A stretch of 64,000 nucleotides of DNA from Micavibrio sp. UBA1850 (GTDB taxonomy: Bacteria; Pseudomonadota; Alphaproteobacteria; Micavibrionales; Micavibrionaceae): the NCBI GenBank assembly GCA_002338525.1, contig DDIM01000015.1, positions 1 to 64,000 of the forward strand, read 5' to 3'. Positions 1-10,750 of the stretch are shown piece by piece (the stretch's first letter is position 1; each line of letters begins with the position of its first letter). Made by a program: the position numbers and the translations under genes. The notes under the pieces are model-generated. The model was not told where the DNA came from, did not search any database, and saw nothing but the letters and a program-made list of their open reading frames with translations.

Positions 1-2
1 GC

Positions 3-2330
3 AATGACAAGATGTATGGCGGCAACGGCGACGACACCCTCGATGGCGGGATTGGCGCGGACAAATTGTACGGCAACAACGGCAATGACACGATCAACGG
101 TGGTGATGGCAATGACACACTGTATGGGAATGCAGGCCAAGATACGCTTGATGGCGGTGCCGGTGATGACAATATCAGTGGCGGTGCCGATAACGACATT
201 CTTTACGCTGGGGCAGGCAACGACCAGCTGTTTGGTGGTGACGGTGATGATGTAATGTACGGCGGAAATGATAATGACCGTATGCTTGGAAATGCCGGAA
301 ACGACACGATGTATGGTGATGCTGGAGACGACAATATTGACGGCCAAGAAGGTGATGACACAATTTATGGTGGCAGTGGATCCGACACAATCGATGGTGA
401 AGAAGGCAATGACACATTACTAGGCGATGGTGGCGATGATTACATTATCGGTGGACAAGGCGCAGACATCCTCACTGGAGGGGCTGGAAACGACGTGATG
501 TATGGCGGCGGGATTAGCTCGTATGATCAATATGTGGTTAGAAACTCATCCATCTATGGAACATCAGGTGTTTGGTTTAGCGAGCAAACACAAAGCTTTT
601 ATCGATTTGTAAACACTAATATAGATTTTGCGACAGCCGAAGCAGAGGCCGCAAGCGCAACACTAAACGGCGTTGCAGGAGAGCTTGTTACAATCACATC
701 GCAAGCCGAAAACGATTTTTTAGAAAATATGATTTCTGTGCGTGTGTGGACAAGCGGTCAAGATTTAGGTGAAGATGGCTCGTGGGAATGGACATCAGGA
801 ATTGAATCAGGCATTACTTTCAGCAATAATTCGGGTAATGCCATAAATAATATGTATGAATCATGGGACTCCGGACAGCCACAAGTGAATACAGAGTTTA
901 ATACTGTTTTAGAAACAAATGGCGCTTGGCATGATTGGTCTGCAACAACATCCAAAGGTTACGTCATCGAATGGAATGCTGACGAAATCATAGCCGATAA
1001 CAGCGCCGATATCCTCAATGGCGGCGCCGGTAACGACCAGTTATATGGTGGTGCGGGCGATGATACTTTGAACGGTGGCGATGACAATGATGTTTTATAC
1101 GGTCAAGAAGGTAACGATACCTTAAGCGGAGACGCAGGAAATGACGTAATCATAGGTGATAGTCGAGCCGAAGTGATCGGTCAAACTGGTCAAGTTACTA
1201 CAAACCAAGTTGATGGCAATCAATGGCATAGCATTACCTTTGATGCAGTGATTACAAACCCAGTTATCAAACTCGCATTAAATACGACAAATGGCGATGA
1301 TCCCGTTACTTTACGAGTACGCAATGTGACTGACACAGGGTTTGAATGGCAAATGGATGAATACGAGTATCTAACAGATGGTGGGGCACATGATACAGAA
1401 ACAATTTCATGGATGGCGGTCGCAGCGGGAACGCACACATTAGATAATGGCGCGGTTATTCAGGCGAACTTAACTACAGTTACAAATAACGATTTTACAA
1501 ACGTTTCCTTCAACTCAGCGTTTGGATCATCTCCCGTAATCATGACACAAATCATGACCGATAATGACAGTACCGCGGCCGTTCTACATAATGAAAATAG
1601 AACATCTTCTGGCTTTAGGGTGCAACTCGAAGAGCAAGAGAGTTTTGATACAGCACATGGTACAGAGACTGTCGGTTGGATCGCTATAGACAATGGCGGG
1701 TCTGTTGCAAATGGCTTTTTAGTCGGTGAAACAGGTAACAATGTCACAGATGCAACGAGCACAGTTAATTTTGGCGGTGATTTTGCCTCACTTTCTCCCG
1801 TTGTGTTAATTGATCAGCAAACTGAAGATGGCGGAGATACCGCATTATCACGAGGTATTAGCATTAGCTCAAACAGTATTAGTTTTAACATTGATGAAGA
1901 AACGTCTAGAGACTCTGAGACGACACATACGACTGAGATAGTTGGCTATTATGCCACCACTGCAGGGCTTTTATACGCTAGCGGAGACAGCGGTGATGAT
2001 ATAATATCCGGTGGTGCTGGTTCTGATACGCTTTATGGCGGTGGTGGCGCTGATACATTTATCTTTGAAGCGGCAAGTGCTTTTTCTGATGTTGATACGA
2101 TTGAAGATTTTGTATATGGGCAAGGCGATACACTCGACATAAGCGATCTTATCTCAGGATTTTCTGGAAATGTCTCAGAATATGTTCAGCTCGTAAACTC
2201 TGGAAGCGATACGCTTGTTCAGGTTGATAGTAACGGAGGCGCAGACAGCTTCCAAACAATTGCCGAGCTATCTAACGTTACGGACCTTGATGCGACGCTT
2301 CTATATAATAATGGCGGAATTGTTATTTAA
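3..2330 (+). CDS. RTX (hemolysin-type) calcium-binding protein with lectin-like domains, 5' end outside window
   Basis: The frame is open to the left edge, so only the last 775 residues or so are visible. Roughly residues 1-165 are back-to-back GGxGxDxLxG nonapeptides that form a calcium-binding beta-roll. Residues about 175-330 resemble a C-type lectin fold (Trp-rich, with SWEW and AWHDW segments near the end). A short second nonapeptide block follows. After it come about three related repeats of 80-90 residues containing W.SITF / SPVI / ETxxWxAI, which resemble H-type-lectin or hyalin-like beta modules. A final nonapeptide block leads into a C-terminal segment with ADTFIF...DTIEDF...DTLDISDL, typical of type I secreted RTX proteins. 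It is probably secreted or surface-displayed and may bind glycans (inferred). The secretion genes are not in view. Confidence 0.85.
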   Translation, partial: NDKMYGGNGDDTLDGGIGADKLYGNNGNDTINGGDGNDTLYGNAGQDTLDGGAGDDNISGGADNDILYAGAGNDQLFGGDGDDVMYGGNDNDRMLGNAGNDTMYGDAGDDNIDGQEGDDTIYGGSGSDTIDGEEGNDTLLGDGGDDYIIGGQGADILTGGAGNDVMYGGGISSYDQYVVRNSSIYGTSGVWFSEQTQSFYRFVNTNIDFATAEAEAASATLNGVAGELVTITSQAENDFLENMISVRVWTSGQDLGEDGSWEWTSGIESGITFSNNSGNAINNMYESWDSGQPQVNTEFNTVLETNGAWHDWSATTSKGYVIEWNADEIIADNSADILNGGAGNDQLYGGAGDDTLNGGDDNDVLYGQEGNDTLSGDAGNDVIIGDSRAEVIGQTGQVTTNQVDGNQWHSITFDAVITNPVIKLALNTTNGDDPVTLRVRNVTDTGFEWQMDEYEYLTDGGAHDTETISWMAVAAGTHTLDNGAVIQANLTTVTNNDFTNVSFNSAFGSSPVIMTQIMTDNDSTAAVLHNENRTSSGFRVQLEEQESFDTAHGTETVGWIAIDNGGSVANGFLVGETGNNVTDATSTVNFGGDFASLSPVVLIDQQTEDGGDTALSRGISISSNSISFNIDEETSRDSETTHTTEIVGYYATTAGLLYASGDSGDDIISGGAGSDTLYGGGGADTFIFEAASAFSDVDTIEDFVYGQGDTLDISDLISGFSGNVSEYVQLVNSGSDTLVQVDSNGGADSFQTIAELSNVTDLDATLLYNNGGIVI

Positions 2331-2338
2331 ACAAGTCT

Positions 2339-2368
2339 GAGGTTGTACGCCCCCTCACCTCATTACAT
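2339..2368 (+). terminator. Weak possible terminator after the RTX gene
   Basis: GAGGT (2339-2343) can pair with ACCTC (2357-2361), followed a few bases later by a T run. The stem is only five base pairs, so this is a weak candidate. Confidence 0.25.
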
Positions 2369-2469
2369 TTTTTGAAAATCTGTATAATTTTTGTAAAACC
2401 ATTAACGTCTTTAGTGGTTTTCTATATCATCTACAATGTTCTTAGCCATTTTTGTAGGAGTTATTGGGT

Positions 2470-3858
2470 ATGGAAAAATTCATAGTTACGGTTTCAGTAT
2501 TCTCGCTTTTTTGCGTACCGACATTAGCGGCGGCACAAGAACAAGCCATGTCGATGGCAGAGATGCAAAAACAGCTAGAGGCCCTCTCATCTCAAGTGCA
2601 GACTTTATCCGAGGTCGTGCAACAACAAAATCAGGTTATTAAAGCGCAAGACGCGGCTATAAAACAGCAAAAAACACAACCATTACCGTCTCAAAATACT
2701 CAATCCGTGGCTCCTGCAACATCTGATGATGTAAAGGTCAGCCTTAGCCCCTCACCTAAGATTGAATCTGCTGATGGCAAATATTCGTTTGAGGCTTTTG
2801 GAAGGGTTCATATGGATGCAACTCTTTTTGATGACGACAAATCAGACAACGCAAGCGGCACTGATATTCGTAGAGCCCGCATAGGTGTCGAAGGAAATTT
2901 GGGTGAAAGTCTAGAGTATAAAACTCAGATTGATTTTGCCGGTGACGACACTGACATAAAAGATATGACACTTACCTATACAGGGTCTGACGTCGCAAAC
3001 GTAACAGTTGGTCATCACCGCTCCCCTGTTGGTCTGGAAAATAACACAAGTTCTAACCAAATTACGTTTATCGAACGAGCGGGTGCAACGAATGCTTTTG
3101 CGCCGGGCCGCAAGATTGGGGCAAGCCTTGCAACCAAATATGAAAACCATATGTTTGGGGTTGGTGTTTTTAACGAAGAAGCAGGCAATAGCAGCACAGG
3201 TGACGATGAAGATGTGTCAATTGATGCGCGCGGATCAGTTAATTTACTTGGTCTATTCAGTGACGAACAAGAAGATGCGTTCCATGTAGGGCTTGGTTAC
3301 AATTATCTAAACCCTACAGGTGACATTCAATACAGCGCACGTCCGGGTGTTGGTGATGGTCCATCATACATAGACACTGGCGCCATATCTGATGCCGACG
3401 ACGTGAGCCTTATCGTTGCTGAGTTCGCAAGCGTGTTTGGCCCTCTTAGCGTGCAGGGTGAGTATTTTTATAATGATGTTAATCGACAAAGCGCGGATGC
3501 ACATTTTGATGGCTACTATGCACAAGCCAGCTATTTCCTTACAAACGATATGCGTCCCTATGATGGAACAAGTGGCACCTTTGACGCTGTCACCCCACAT
3601 CAGAGCGTTAATTTAAATCAAGGGCATTGGGGCGCATGGGAGCTTGTTGCGCGCTACGATCATACAGATCTAAACGATTCAAGTGCCGGAATATCAGGCG
3701 GCGAGCTTGATTTGTATACTCTTGGATTAAACTGGTACGTCAATGACAATGTACGCTTGATGGGTAATGTCATTCAAGTTGATAGTGACGAAAACGCAGC
3801 CACCGCACCAAACGATGACCCAACAATCTTTAATATGCGCGCTCAGTGGGTTTTTTAA
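2470..3858 (+). CDS. OprP/OprO-type outer-membrane porin
   Basis: A 462-residue protein with a Sec signal peptide (hydrophobic stretch ending in LAAAQ at about residues 18-22). A short Gln-rich coiled coil follows (QLEALSSQVQTLSEVVQQQNQ), and then a long beta-rich domain with FEAFGRVHMDAT, RRARIGVEGNLGESLEYKTQIDFAG and a C-terminal Phe (RAQWVF). This order is the hallmark of the phosphate-selective porin O/P family, a trimeric outer-membrane channel for phosphate or polyphosphate in characterised members. The actual substrate here is not known. I start at ATG 2470 because AGGAG at 2456-2460 is nine bases upstream; a TTG at 2464 is too close to it. It is transcribed towards the histidine kinase (convergent, 18 bp apart). 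Confidence 0.85.
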   Translation: MEKFIVTVSVFSLFCVPTLAAAQEQAMSMAEMQKQLEALSSQVQTLSEVVQQQNQVIKAQDAAIKQQKTQPLPSQNTQSVAPATSDDVKVSLSPSPKIESADGKYSFEAFGRVHMDATLFDDDKSDNASGTDIRRARIGVEGNLGESLEYKTQIDFAGDDTDIKDMTLTYTGSDVANVTVGHHRSPVGLENNTSSNQITFIERAGATNAFAPGRKIGASLATKYENHMFGVGVFNEEAGNSSTGDDEDVSIDARGSVNLLGLFSDEQEDAFHVGLGYNYLNPTGDIQYSARPGVGDGPSYIDTGAISDADDVSLIVAEFASVFGPLSVQGEYFYNDVNRQSADAHFDGYYAQASYFLTNDMRPYDGTSGTFDAVTPHQSVNLNQGHWGAWELVARYDHTDLNDSSAGISGGELDLYTLGLNWYVNDNVRLMGNVIQVDSDENAATAPNDDPTIFNMRAQWVF

Positions 3859-3876
3859 AGACGTTAAAGGCGAGGC

Positions 3877-6852
3877 TTATGCCTCCTCCATGATGAACCA
3901 CCGCGAAAGAACGGATTTTAAAACACCTGAATCGATGGGCTTGCTGATATAATCATTCATGCCAATCTCGAGACATGCTTCTTTTGTCCCCACCATGGCA
4001 TCGGCGGTCATTGCAATGATGGGAATGTCATTCCCATTTTTACGAATATTTTTTGTTGCCTCATAGCCGTTCATTTCCGGCATATGGCAATCCATCAAAA
4101 TCATGTCATAATTTTTATTGTCTATGGCTGATAATACTTGGACACCATTTTCAACAATGTCGAAATCACCACAATCAAATTTTTTCAAAAGTTTCTTGAT
4201 GAATATTTTATTAAACTCGTGATCTTCTGCGACTAATATCTTGGCCTTCGTAAAAGGCTTTCTATTCTTATTAGTCCCCTCATTAACACCATTTTCGCTC
4301 AACTCATGCTGAATAAGCTCTTGTGTTACATCTAGGGGGATATTAATTATAAACTCTGACCCCTCACCGACCTGACTTTCAACTTTAATACGTCCCCCCA
4401 TCATCTCAACGAGTTGCTTTGTGATATTTAACCCTAAGCCCGTACCGCTGAAGCGTTTGTGAGTTGCGGCTTCGGTTTGTGTAAATTTTTCAAAAATATG
4501 CTCTTGCATATCCTCAGAAATACCGATGCCAGTATCTTTAATTATTGCGCTCAACATGACACGGTCTTTATCAATATCATCTAAGTGTATCGTGACATCA
4601 ACCGATCCATTGTCAGTGTATTTTATGGCGTTACTCAATATATTAACAAGAGACCTAGACAGTCTGAGCGCATCACCTATCACATTTAAATCATCAGGCA
4701 CTGATATCTGTTTGTTAAGTTTTAAACCCTTTTCAACAGCAAGGGGTCTAAGTTGTTCGATTGTGCCCTCTAGTGTTTTATTCAACGGCATTGGCGCATT
4801 TTCAATTTTAAAATGTCCCGCTTCTATTTTAGATAAATCAAGAATGTCATTTACGATATTAAGCAACGAGTCAGAAGATTTATAGACAATATTTAAGGAG
4901 TGTTTGTGATCTTCAGGCATATTATCAAGCTTGAGCATTAGCCCCGTCAATCCCATTATGCTATTGAGTGGGGTTCTGAGTTCATGGCTCATATTTGCGA
5001 GAAAATCATCCTTGATACGATTGGCTCTTTCCGCGTTTTCTTTTTCTGCAACAATGTCTTTTGTCTGCTCATGCACAAGCTTTTCAAGGTTTTCTCGGTA
5101 TTGGGCAAGCTCTGCTTCTGCTTTCTTTTCTTCGGTAATGTCTTGAAACGTCCCCCAAATGGCAACTGTTTTGCCTTTGTCATCTTTTTCGCAGTACCCT
5201 ACGGAGCGAACATCTCTTTTAACGCCATCTTTTCCAAGGATTGTCGCCTCGAAATTAAACCCCACCCCCTTTTCGACAGACATGTTGACAGCGTCTTCAA
5301 CATATTTTCTGTGTTCAGGAATATAAAAACCTATTGCCTCTTCAAGATCAGGCTCGCCGTCGACTAATGGTATACCATGAATCACAAAAGTTTGATCTGA
5401 CCATAATATCTTTTGTGTGATTAAATTAAGCCTCCATGTACCGATATTCATGATCTTTTCGATGGCATCTAAATTATTATTTAAAAATATTGAATTGCTT
5501 ACATCAACCATTGTGCCTGCCATACGGACGGGCGTGCCATTTTCCCATATGGCCTGACCACGCGCGTCAACCCAGACGTAAGTGCCATCTTCACGTTTTA
5601 ATCGATACTCAATCTTATACTCTGAATTGTTTTCAAGATGGTCTGATATATGCGCTCTTAGACGCGATAGATCTTCAGGGTGTACACGATTAAAAAAGTC
5701 TCTTGATTTAAAGACAGCGTTGGTTTTTTTTATGCCAAGCATATCTAAGACCAGATCCGACCAATACATTATGTCATTTTTCATATCCCAATCATATATT
5801 CCTGCTTTTGCGGCATGAATGGTGAGATTTAATCGTTCCTGCGTTTCTTCATATTCTTTGGTTCGTTCTTGAGCGATTTCTTCGGCTTGCAATCGAGCCG
5901 TATGCAAGGATAAAAGCATAAAAAACGTCAAAACAGATATTACCAGACCTCCCCAGAGCACTATGTTTTGAAGTCTTTTATCTATACTTTTTTGACCAAA
6001 TGCAGGGCGCGTTTCATACAAAACCGTCCATTCATGATTGTTAAACTTAAGTGTCGCGATATCTTTCATCTTATCAATATAGTACTCGCCATTGCGCGTA
6101 TGATTTTCGTAATGACTTTTGTATATGAGATTTCTGAGAGACGGACGCCCTCCATCATAGACAAGTAGATCTATTTGTTTGTCGTTTAGCGCGTCTAGCA
6201 AACGACTATTTAAGACTTTTTGTGTTTCAAACACCCCAAAAATAAAACCTGAAATATTCTCACGCCGGCTTTGTATGGAGCTTGTATCGGCGCCAGCTTT
6301 ATAATGAGGAAAAAAGACAATAAACTTTTTTGTATCGTCAGGATAATTTATATTTTTTTGAAGCACCAAGCTATCGGACATAGCCATTTTACCAGAATCA
6401 ATCGCTATACTTATGACTTGCCTTGTATCCTCATATTTCCAAAAATCCATATCTTGTATAGATTGAGTAGCCGCGTTTCGTGGCTCTAAATAAAGCGCAG
6501 GGACTTGAACACTATCCCTATTTCTACTTATATATGGCGCATAGCCCAGCGTTTTCACCTCGGAAAAATTACTATCAAGCCTAAGTCTTTCCACATATTC
6601 ACGCCATTGCTCATCATTAATGGCTCCATATACTTCAAACAATGCCGCGCCACTGAGAATGATTTGTGTGTAGTCTTTAACGGCATCGCTTACGCGTTCG
6701 GTTATTTTTTCCTGACGGACTTCAAACAGCTCTTGGGCATATTGAAGCTGGGACTGTTTTATATTATTTTGCACATATAACGTCGCAAGAATTAGACATG
6801 CAGCCATACAAAATGGGAACAACATTCTAGGGATTAGTTTTTTAAATTCCAT
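3877..6852 (-). CDS. CHASE-PAS-PAS hybrid sensor histidine kinase with C-terminal receiver
   Basis: A 991-residue membrane sensor kinase. A transmembrane helix lies at about residues 8-28. A periplasmic CHASE-like sensor region (about 70-295; GYAPYISRNRDSVQVP, PHYKAG) follows, then a second helix at about 297-316. Two PAS/PAC domains lie at about 345-460 and 465-580. A coiled coil leads into HisKA with the phosphorylatable His near residue 622 (MSHELRTPLN). The HATPase domain has NILSNAIKYT, DTGIGI and GTGLGL. A receiver domain follows, with ILVAEDHEFN, the phospho-accepting Asp at about 919 (DMILMDCHMPEMNG) and the conserved YISKPI Lys. CHASE domains bind small extracellular ligands in known proteins; the ligand here is unknown. 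No partner regulator or phosphotransfer protein is adjacent. Confidence 0.9.
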   Translation of the reverse strand: MEFKKLIPRMLFPFCMAACLILATLYVQNNIKQSQLQYAQELFEVRQEKITERVSDAVKDYTQIILSGAALFEVYGAINDEQWREYVERLRLDSNFSEVKTLGYAPYISRNRDSVQVPALYLEPRNAATQSIQDMDFWKYEDTRQVISIAIDSGKMAMSDSLVLQKNINYPDDTKKFIVFFPHYKAGADTSSIQSRRENISGFIFGVFETQKVLNSRLLDALNDKQIDLLVYDGGRPSLRNLIYKSHYENHTRNGEYYIDKMKDIATLKFNNHEWTVLYETRPAFGQKSIDKRLQNIVLWGGLVISVLTFFMLLSLHTARLQAEEIAQERTKEYEETQERLNLTIHAAKAGIYDWDMKNDIMYWSDLVLDMLGIKKTNAVFKSRDFFNRVHPEDLSRLRAHISDHLENNSEYKIEYRLKREDGTYVWVDARGQAIWENGTPVRMAGTMVDVSNSIFLNNNLDAIEKIMNIGTWRLNLITQKILWSDQTFVIHGIPLVDGEPDLEEAIGFYIPEHRKYVEDAVNMSVEKGVGFNFEATILGKDGVKRDVRSVGYCEKDDKGKTVAIWGTFQDITEEKKAEAELAQYRENLEKLVHEQTKDIVAEKENAERANRIKDDFLANMSHELRTPLNSIMGLTGLMLKLDNMPEDHKHSLNIVYKSSDSLLNIVNDILDLSKIEAGHFKIENAPMPLNKTLEGTIEQLRPLAVEKGLKLNKQISVPDDLNVIGDALRLSRSLVNILSNAIKYTDNGSVDVTIHLDDIDKDRVMLSAIIKDTGIGISEDMQEHIFEKFTQTEAATHKRFSGTGLGLNITKQLVEMMGGRIKVESQVGEGSEFIINIPLDVTQELIQHELSENGVNEGTNKNRKPFTKAKILVAEDHEFNKIFIKKLLKKFDCGDFDIVENGVQVLSAIDNKNYDMILMDCHMPEMNGYEATKNIRKNGNDIPIIAMTADAMVGTKEACLEIGMNDYISKPIDSGVLKSVLSRWFIMEEA

Positions 6853-7043
6853 ATACTACACATTCTAACTCAACAGCATTTATCCGAAGGCTTTAATAAT
6901 AATACATTTTATTTAATTTTTGATAAAAATAACATGTACATTATTTACTTCGTATTGTTTTTAATGAAAAAGCCTAAACAATTCTTTAATACCCCCGTGA
7001 TACATTTCGGTATTGGTCAAAATAAAGCGAGGTTACACATCAG

Positions 7044-7934
7044 GTGAATATTACCCTTTTAGACGGTGGTATGGGGCAAGAGCTTTTAAGAAGGAGCCAC
7101 CGCAAAGTAACGCCCTTATGGTCTGCTGATATTATGTTGCATGAGCCCAATTTAGTGAGAGACCTTCACTGTGAGTTTATACAGAGTGGTGCGCGCGTTA
7201 TCACCCTCAATAATTACACAGCAACACCTTATAGGATGGCACGAGACGGCGCGCTGCATGAAATTCATCACATACATAAATCAGCGATACAAGCCGCGCA
7301 AGATGCCATTCATATGGCAGGACAATCTAATGTTAAAATTGCGGGCTGCCTCCCCCCATTAGTGGCAAGCTATCGATCTGAAGTCATTCTCCCTTATGAA
7401 GACTCTTTAAAAGATTATCGCCACCTCGTTGACTTACAAGCCGCTGATTGTGATTTGTTTTTATGCGAAACCATGAGTTCTATCGACGAGGCGCGTGCGG
7501 CCTGTGTCGCGGCTAAAGAAAGCCAAAAAGACGTATGGGTGTCTTTTACAGTTGATGATGACAACCCTTCTCAATTACGAAGTGGAGAGCCATTAAGCGA
7601 AGCCGCAACGCAGATTGAAGCCATTGGAGCAAATGCCATATTATTGAATTGCAGCCACCCTGAAATCATTACGCAAAGCATGGCATTTTTGAAAGATATC
7701 AAGACACCTATCGGGGCTTATGCGAACGCTTTTCAATGTATTCATGGCCTCAAGCCTGGAGGCACAGTAAGCAACCTTAAAGCAAGAGACGACCTCTCCC
7801 CTCAACAATATGCTCCATATGCCATAAAGTGGCACGACATGGGTGCGACCATTATCGGAGGGTGTTGTGAAATTGGTCCTGAACATATCAAATATCTGCA
7901 TCAGGAATTCAAGAAAATGAAACGAATTATTTAA
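7044..7934 (+). CDS. Homocysteine S-methyltransferase family protein
   Basis: A 296-residue TIM-barrel methyltransferase. LLDGGMGQELLRR at the N-terminus, LLNCSHPE near residue 206 and IIGGCCEIGPEHI near residue 277 supply the family's three zinc-binding cysteines. The length fits MmuM/Mht1-type enzymes, which methylate homocysteine from S-methylmethionine or S-adenosylmethionine. It lacks the cobalamin domains of MetH, so it is a stand-alone enzyme. The start is a GTG at 7044, with GAGG at 7029-7032 upstream. It stands alone between two oppositely oriented genes. The exact methyl donor cannot be read from sequence. Confidence 0.85.
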   Translation: MNITLLDGGMGQELLRRSHRKVTPLWSADIMLHEPNLVRDLHCEFIQSGARVITLNNYTATPYRMARDGALHEIHHIHKSAIQAAQDAIHMAGQSNVKIAGCLPPLVASYRSEVILPYEDSLKDYRHLVDLQAADCDLFLCETMSSIDEARAACVAAKESQKDVWVSFTVDDDNPSQLRSGEPLSEAATQIEAIGANAILLNCSHPEIITQSMAFLKDIKTPIGAYANAFQCIHGLKPGGTVSNLKARDDLSPQQYAPYAIKWHDMGATIIGGCCEIGPEHIKYLHQEFKKMKRII

Positions 7935-7959
7935 AATATAACGCTTAATTCTATTAGAT

Positions 7960-8661
7960 TTAATTAATAAGCATCGTACTGTAAAATGCATATGAATCTG
8001 TGTAATTCCGGTTTTCGGCACATCCTATTAAAGGACGGTCTGACCCATTTAAAATGCTATTAGATGTGTCTCGTAACATAAGGTATGCAGGGTTAGTCGA
8101 ATACGTACCATCAACAGCTCCATTTCCTACGGTCGACACGTTAGAGTAGTAAGGTATATAGTTTAAGCCCGCAAAAGTTTTTGAAATTTCTAAACACAGC
8201 TCTCTATCAAACCCTCTTGTTACCATGATCGCTTCCGCCATCGTGCTACCTCTTACTCCAAAGTTTTTTCCATACATCCAGCCGTTCCCAGCTGGGGCTG
8301 TTTCTGAGTGGAACGCACCACCGCCTGAGGGGTGAAATACATGACACTTAAAATTGCTAGGACTATTTGGATTAAAGTATGATGATGACCCGTCAAACGG
8401 TGATCTTTCAAAACTTATTTCTAGATTATCACATCCGTTAAGGATCTTTATTTTGGTAATTGCGGCATCAATGGAGGCAACATATTGGCTTATTTGTCCA
8501 ATTATAATTGAGTTGGACTCTTTCCTTGCATCACCGCCCCCACTAGTGGACTGTGTCACCGCGTAAGAAAGTGCAGCAAATAAAGCAACGGCAATTAATA
8601 TAAGAAATAAAACATTTCCTGATTGATCATTATTATCGGTTGCCATTTTGTGAAAACTCAT
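7960..8661 (-). CDS. Pilin-like membrane-anchored protein, unknown function
   Basis: A 233-residue protein with one N-terminal hydrophobic helix (SGNVLFLILIAVALFAALSYAV, about residues 14-35). The rest is probably extracytoplasmic and carries four cysteines (NGCDN, FKCHVF, RELCLE, IGCAEN). The Gly-Asn-hydrophobic start resembles type IV or Tad-type prepilins, but the Glu at +5 of a classical prepilin is absent, so I call it pilin-like only. Its ATG overlaps the stop of the upstream acetoacetyl-CoA synthetase gene (ATGA), which suggests translational coupling. An alternative ATG lies five codons in (8646). The functional link to acetoacetate metabolism is not obvious. Confidence 0.6.
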   Translation of the reverse strand: MSFHKMATDNNDQSGNVLFLILIAVALFAALSYAVTQSTSGGGDARKESNSIIIGQISQYVASIDAAITKIKILNGCDNLEISFERSPFDGSSSYFNPNSPSNFKCHVFHPSGGGAFHSETAPAGNGWMYGKNFGVRGSTMAEAIMVTRGFDRELCLEISKTFAGLNYIPYYSNVSTVGNGAVDGTYSTNPAYLMLRDTSNSILNGSDRPLIGCAENRNYTDSYAFYSTMLIN

Positions 8662-10610
8662 TTTGAAATCATACTTAAGTCTTTATACAAATCAAGCGCC
8701 TCGGGGTTTGCAAGTGCCTCAATATTTTTGACCTCACGACCATGTATGACATCACGTACTGCAATTTCCACGATTTTATTACTTTTAGTGCGCGGAATGT
8801 CTGCGATTTGAATGATTTTTTTAGGCACATGTCGTGGAGACGCTTCGATTTTGATTTTTTCTTTAATTGATGCACTAAGTTCATCACTGAGCGTGGCACC
8901 CTCTCGCATTTTAACAAACAGCAAAACACGAACGTCGCCACGCCAGTCTTGCCCCACAGCTATACTTTCTACCACATCTTCAAACTGTTCAACTTGGCGG
9001 TAAATTTCTGCCGTACCAATACGAACACCGCCAGGATTGAGCGTTGCATCTGACCGACCATAGACGATCAACCCTTTATGGGGGGTCTTGGCAACCCAAT
9101 CACCATGATGCCAAATATTGTCGTATGTTGAAAAATAGGCCTTTTTATATTTCTCATGATCCGGATCATTCCAAAAGCCAACAGGCATAGAAGGTTGAGG
9201 TTTAGTACAGACAATTTCACCAGAAACACCGTTGTAAGGGATACTGTTCCCCTCGCCGTCAAATACATCAATTGCCACGCCTAAACCCGCACCTTGGATT
9301 TCGCCACGATAGACTGGAGAAATGGGGTTTCCTATTCCAAAGCTCGCCGCAATAATATCTGTCCCGCCATATAACCCACATAAATGAATGTCTGGTTTTA
9401 TGTGCTGATAAACAAAATCAAACCCTTCATGAACAAGGGGTGAGCCGGTATACGTTAATGTTCGGAGCGCAGATAAATCGAAGATTTCTGCGGGTTTAAC
9501 CTTAAATTTTTGTAGGGCATCAATGTATTTTGATGCTGTACCAAAAAGCGTGCATCCGTTTTTGCTCGTATACTCCCACAATGATGTTTTCTTTGGGTGA
9601 AAAGGTGAGCCATCATAAAGAATGAGTGCCGCCCCGCATGCTAGCGCCGATATTTGCCAATTCCACATCATCCAGCCGCATGTCGTGAAATAAAAGACAC
9701 GGTCACCTTCGCGCACATCACATTGCAGTTTATGTTCTTTTATGTGCTGTATCAGTGTCCCACCATGGCCATGGATAATACATTTAGGCGCGCCCGTAGT
9801 TCCCGAAGAGAACATAATGAACAATGGATGGTTGAACGCCACGCGATTAAAAACGATCTCTTGTGGTTCAAACTTTGAAAGAGCTTCGCTTGTTAAAACG
9901 CTATTTTTAATTTTGCCTATCTCTGGAGTGTCAGAAATGAAAGGTATGATTATTGTCTTTTCTAGCGTGGGCAGCTTATTTACCGCATTTTCAACCTTTT
10001 CCAAACTACTATGGGTTTTATTCCCGTAGAAATACCCATCACTTGTGATTAGAATTTTAGGCTCAATTTGTCCAAAGCGGTCAATTATACCCTGCACTCC
10101 AAAATCGGGAGATGCCGATGACCATATTGCACCAATAGATGTGGCCGCAAGGCAGGCAATGACCGTTTCTGGAATGTTAGGGAGCAGACCCGCAATCCTG
10201 TCACCTTCTTTTACCCCCTGCTCTATAAGCCATTGCTGCCATTGGCTTACTTTTTGATGCAAATCACGAAAACTAAGCTCTCTTTCACCGCCCTGCTCGT
10301 GTTTGAAGATTATAGCTTTTTCATCATTATTATATTTAAGGAGGTTTTCCGCGTAATTGACGCGCGCATTGGGAAAAAATCGTGCGTCCATCATGTGCCC
10401 ATTATTGTCTAAAACGATATCCCCTTTATCGCCTATCAGTTCACATTTGTCCCATACGGAGTTCCAAAACTCTTCTAAATTTTCACAAGACCATTGCCAA
10501 AACGAATGATAATCATCAAAGTTTATGTCACACGCCCTCATGAAAGACATCATGTTCGTATTGTTGATATGATTGGAAGATGGTGACCACACCGGCTGCT
10601 CAGATGACAT
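8658..10610 (-). CDS. aacS: Acetoacetyl-CoA synthetase (acetoacetate-CoA ligase)
   Basis: A 650-residue ANL-superfamily ligase that activates acetoacetate to acetoacetyl-CoA with ATP, linking ketone-body or PHB breakdown products to central metabolism. Visible motifs are the P-loop-like MFSSGTTGAPK near residue 270, GLYGGTD near 390, HGDW near 500 and a C-terminal catalytic Lys in PRTKSNKIVEIAV. The N-terminal part (YHSFWQWSCENLEEFW) and the length match acetoacetate-CoA ligases better than the slightly shorter acetyl-CoA synthetases. The gene is the first of a two-gene unit ending in the pilin-like protein. No thiolase or hydroxybutyrate dehydrogenase is adjacent. Confidence 0.9.
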   Translation of the reverse strand: MSSEQPVWSPSSNHINNTNMMSFMRACDINFDDYHSFWQWSCENLEEFWNSVWDKCELIGDKGDIVLDNNGHMMDARFFPNARVNYAENLLKYNNDEKAIIFKHEQGGERELSFRDLHQKVSQWQQWLIEQGVKEGDRIAGLLPNIPETVIACLAATSIGAIWSSASPDFGVQGIIDRFGQIEPKILITSDGYFYGNKTHSSLEKVENAVNKLPTLEKTIIIPFISDTPEIGKIKNSVLTSEALSKFEPQEIVFNRVAFNHPLFIMFSSGTTGAPKCIIHGHGGTLIQHIKEHKLQCDVREGDRVFYFTTCGWMMWNWQISALACGAALILYDGSPFHPKKTSLWEYTSKNGCTLFGTASKYIDALQKFKVKPAEIFDLSALRTLTYTGSPLVHEGFDFVYQHIKPDIHLCGLYGGTDIIAASFGIGNPISPVYRGEIQGAGLGVAIDVFDGEGNSIPYNGVSGEIVCTKPQPSMPVGFWNDPDHEKYKKAYFSTYDNIWHHGDWVAKTPHKGLIVYGRSDATLNPGGVRIGTAEIYRQVEQFEDVVESIAVGQDWRGDVRVLLFVKMREGATLSDELSASIKEKIKIEASPRHVPKKIIQIADIPRTKSNKIVEIAVRDVIHGREVKNIEALANPEALDLYKDLSMISK

Positions 10611-10750
10611 GACGATTCCCTTTTTGATCTCTAATTATAAATAATCGGAGATGACAAATTATACACAAGACTTGAATGAGTCCACTATTATGCGTAACGC
10701 ATATTTTACGCACTGAGCCGTTTTAAAAAATATTATGATGTTTAAAGGGG

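Noticed and set aside
175..1762. Several open frames on the minus strand of the RTX gene
   Set aside because: They are shadows of the repetitive plus-strand coding sequence. They have no ribosome binding sites and no family-like residues.
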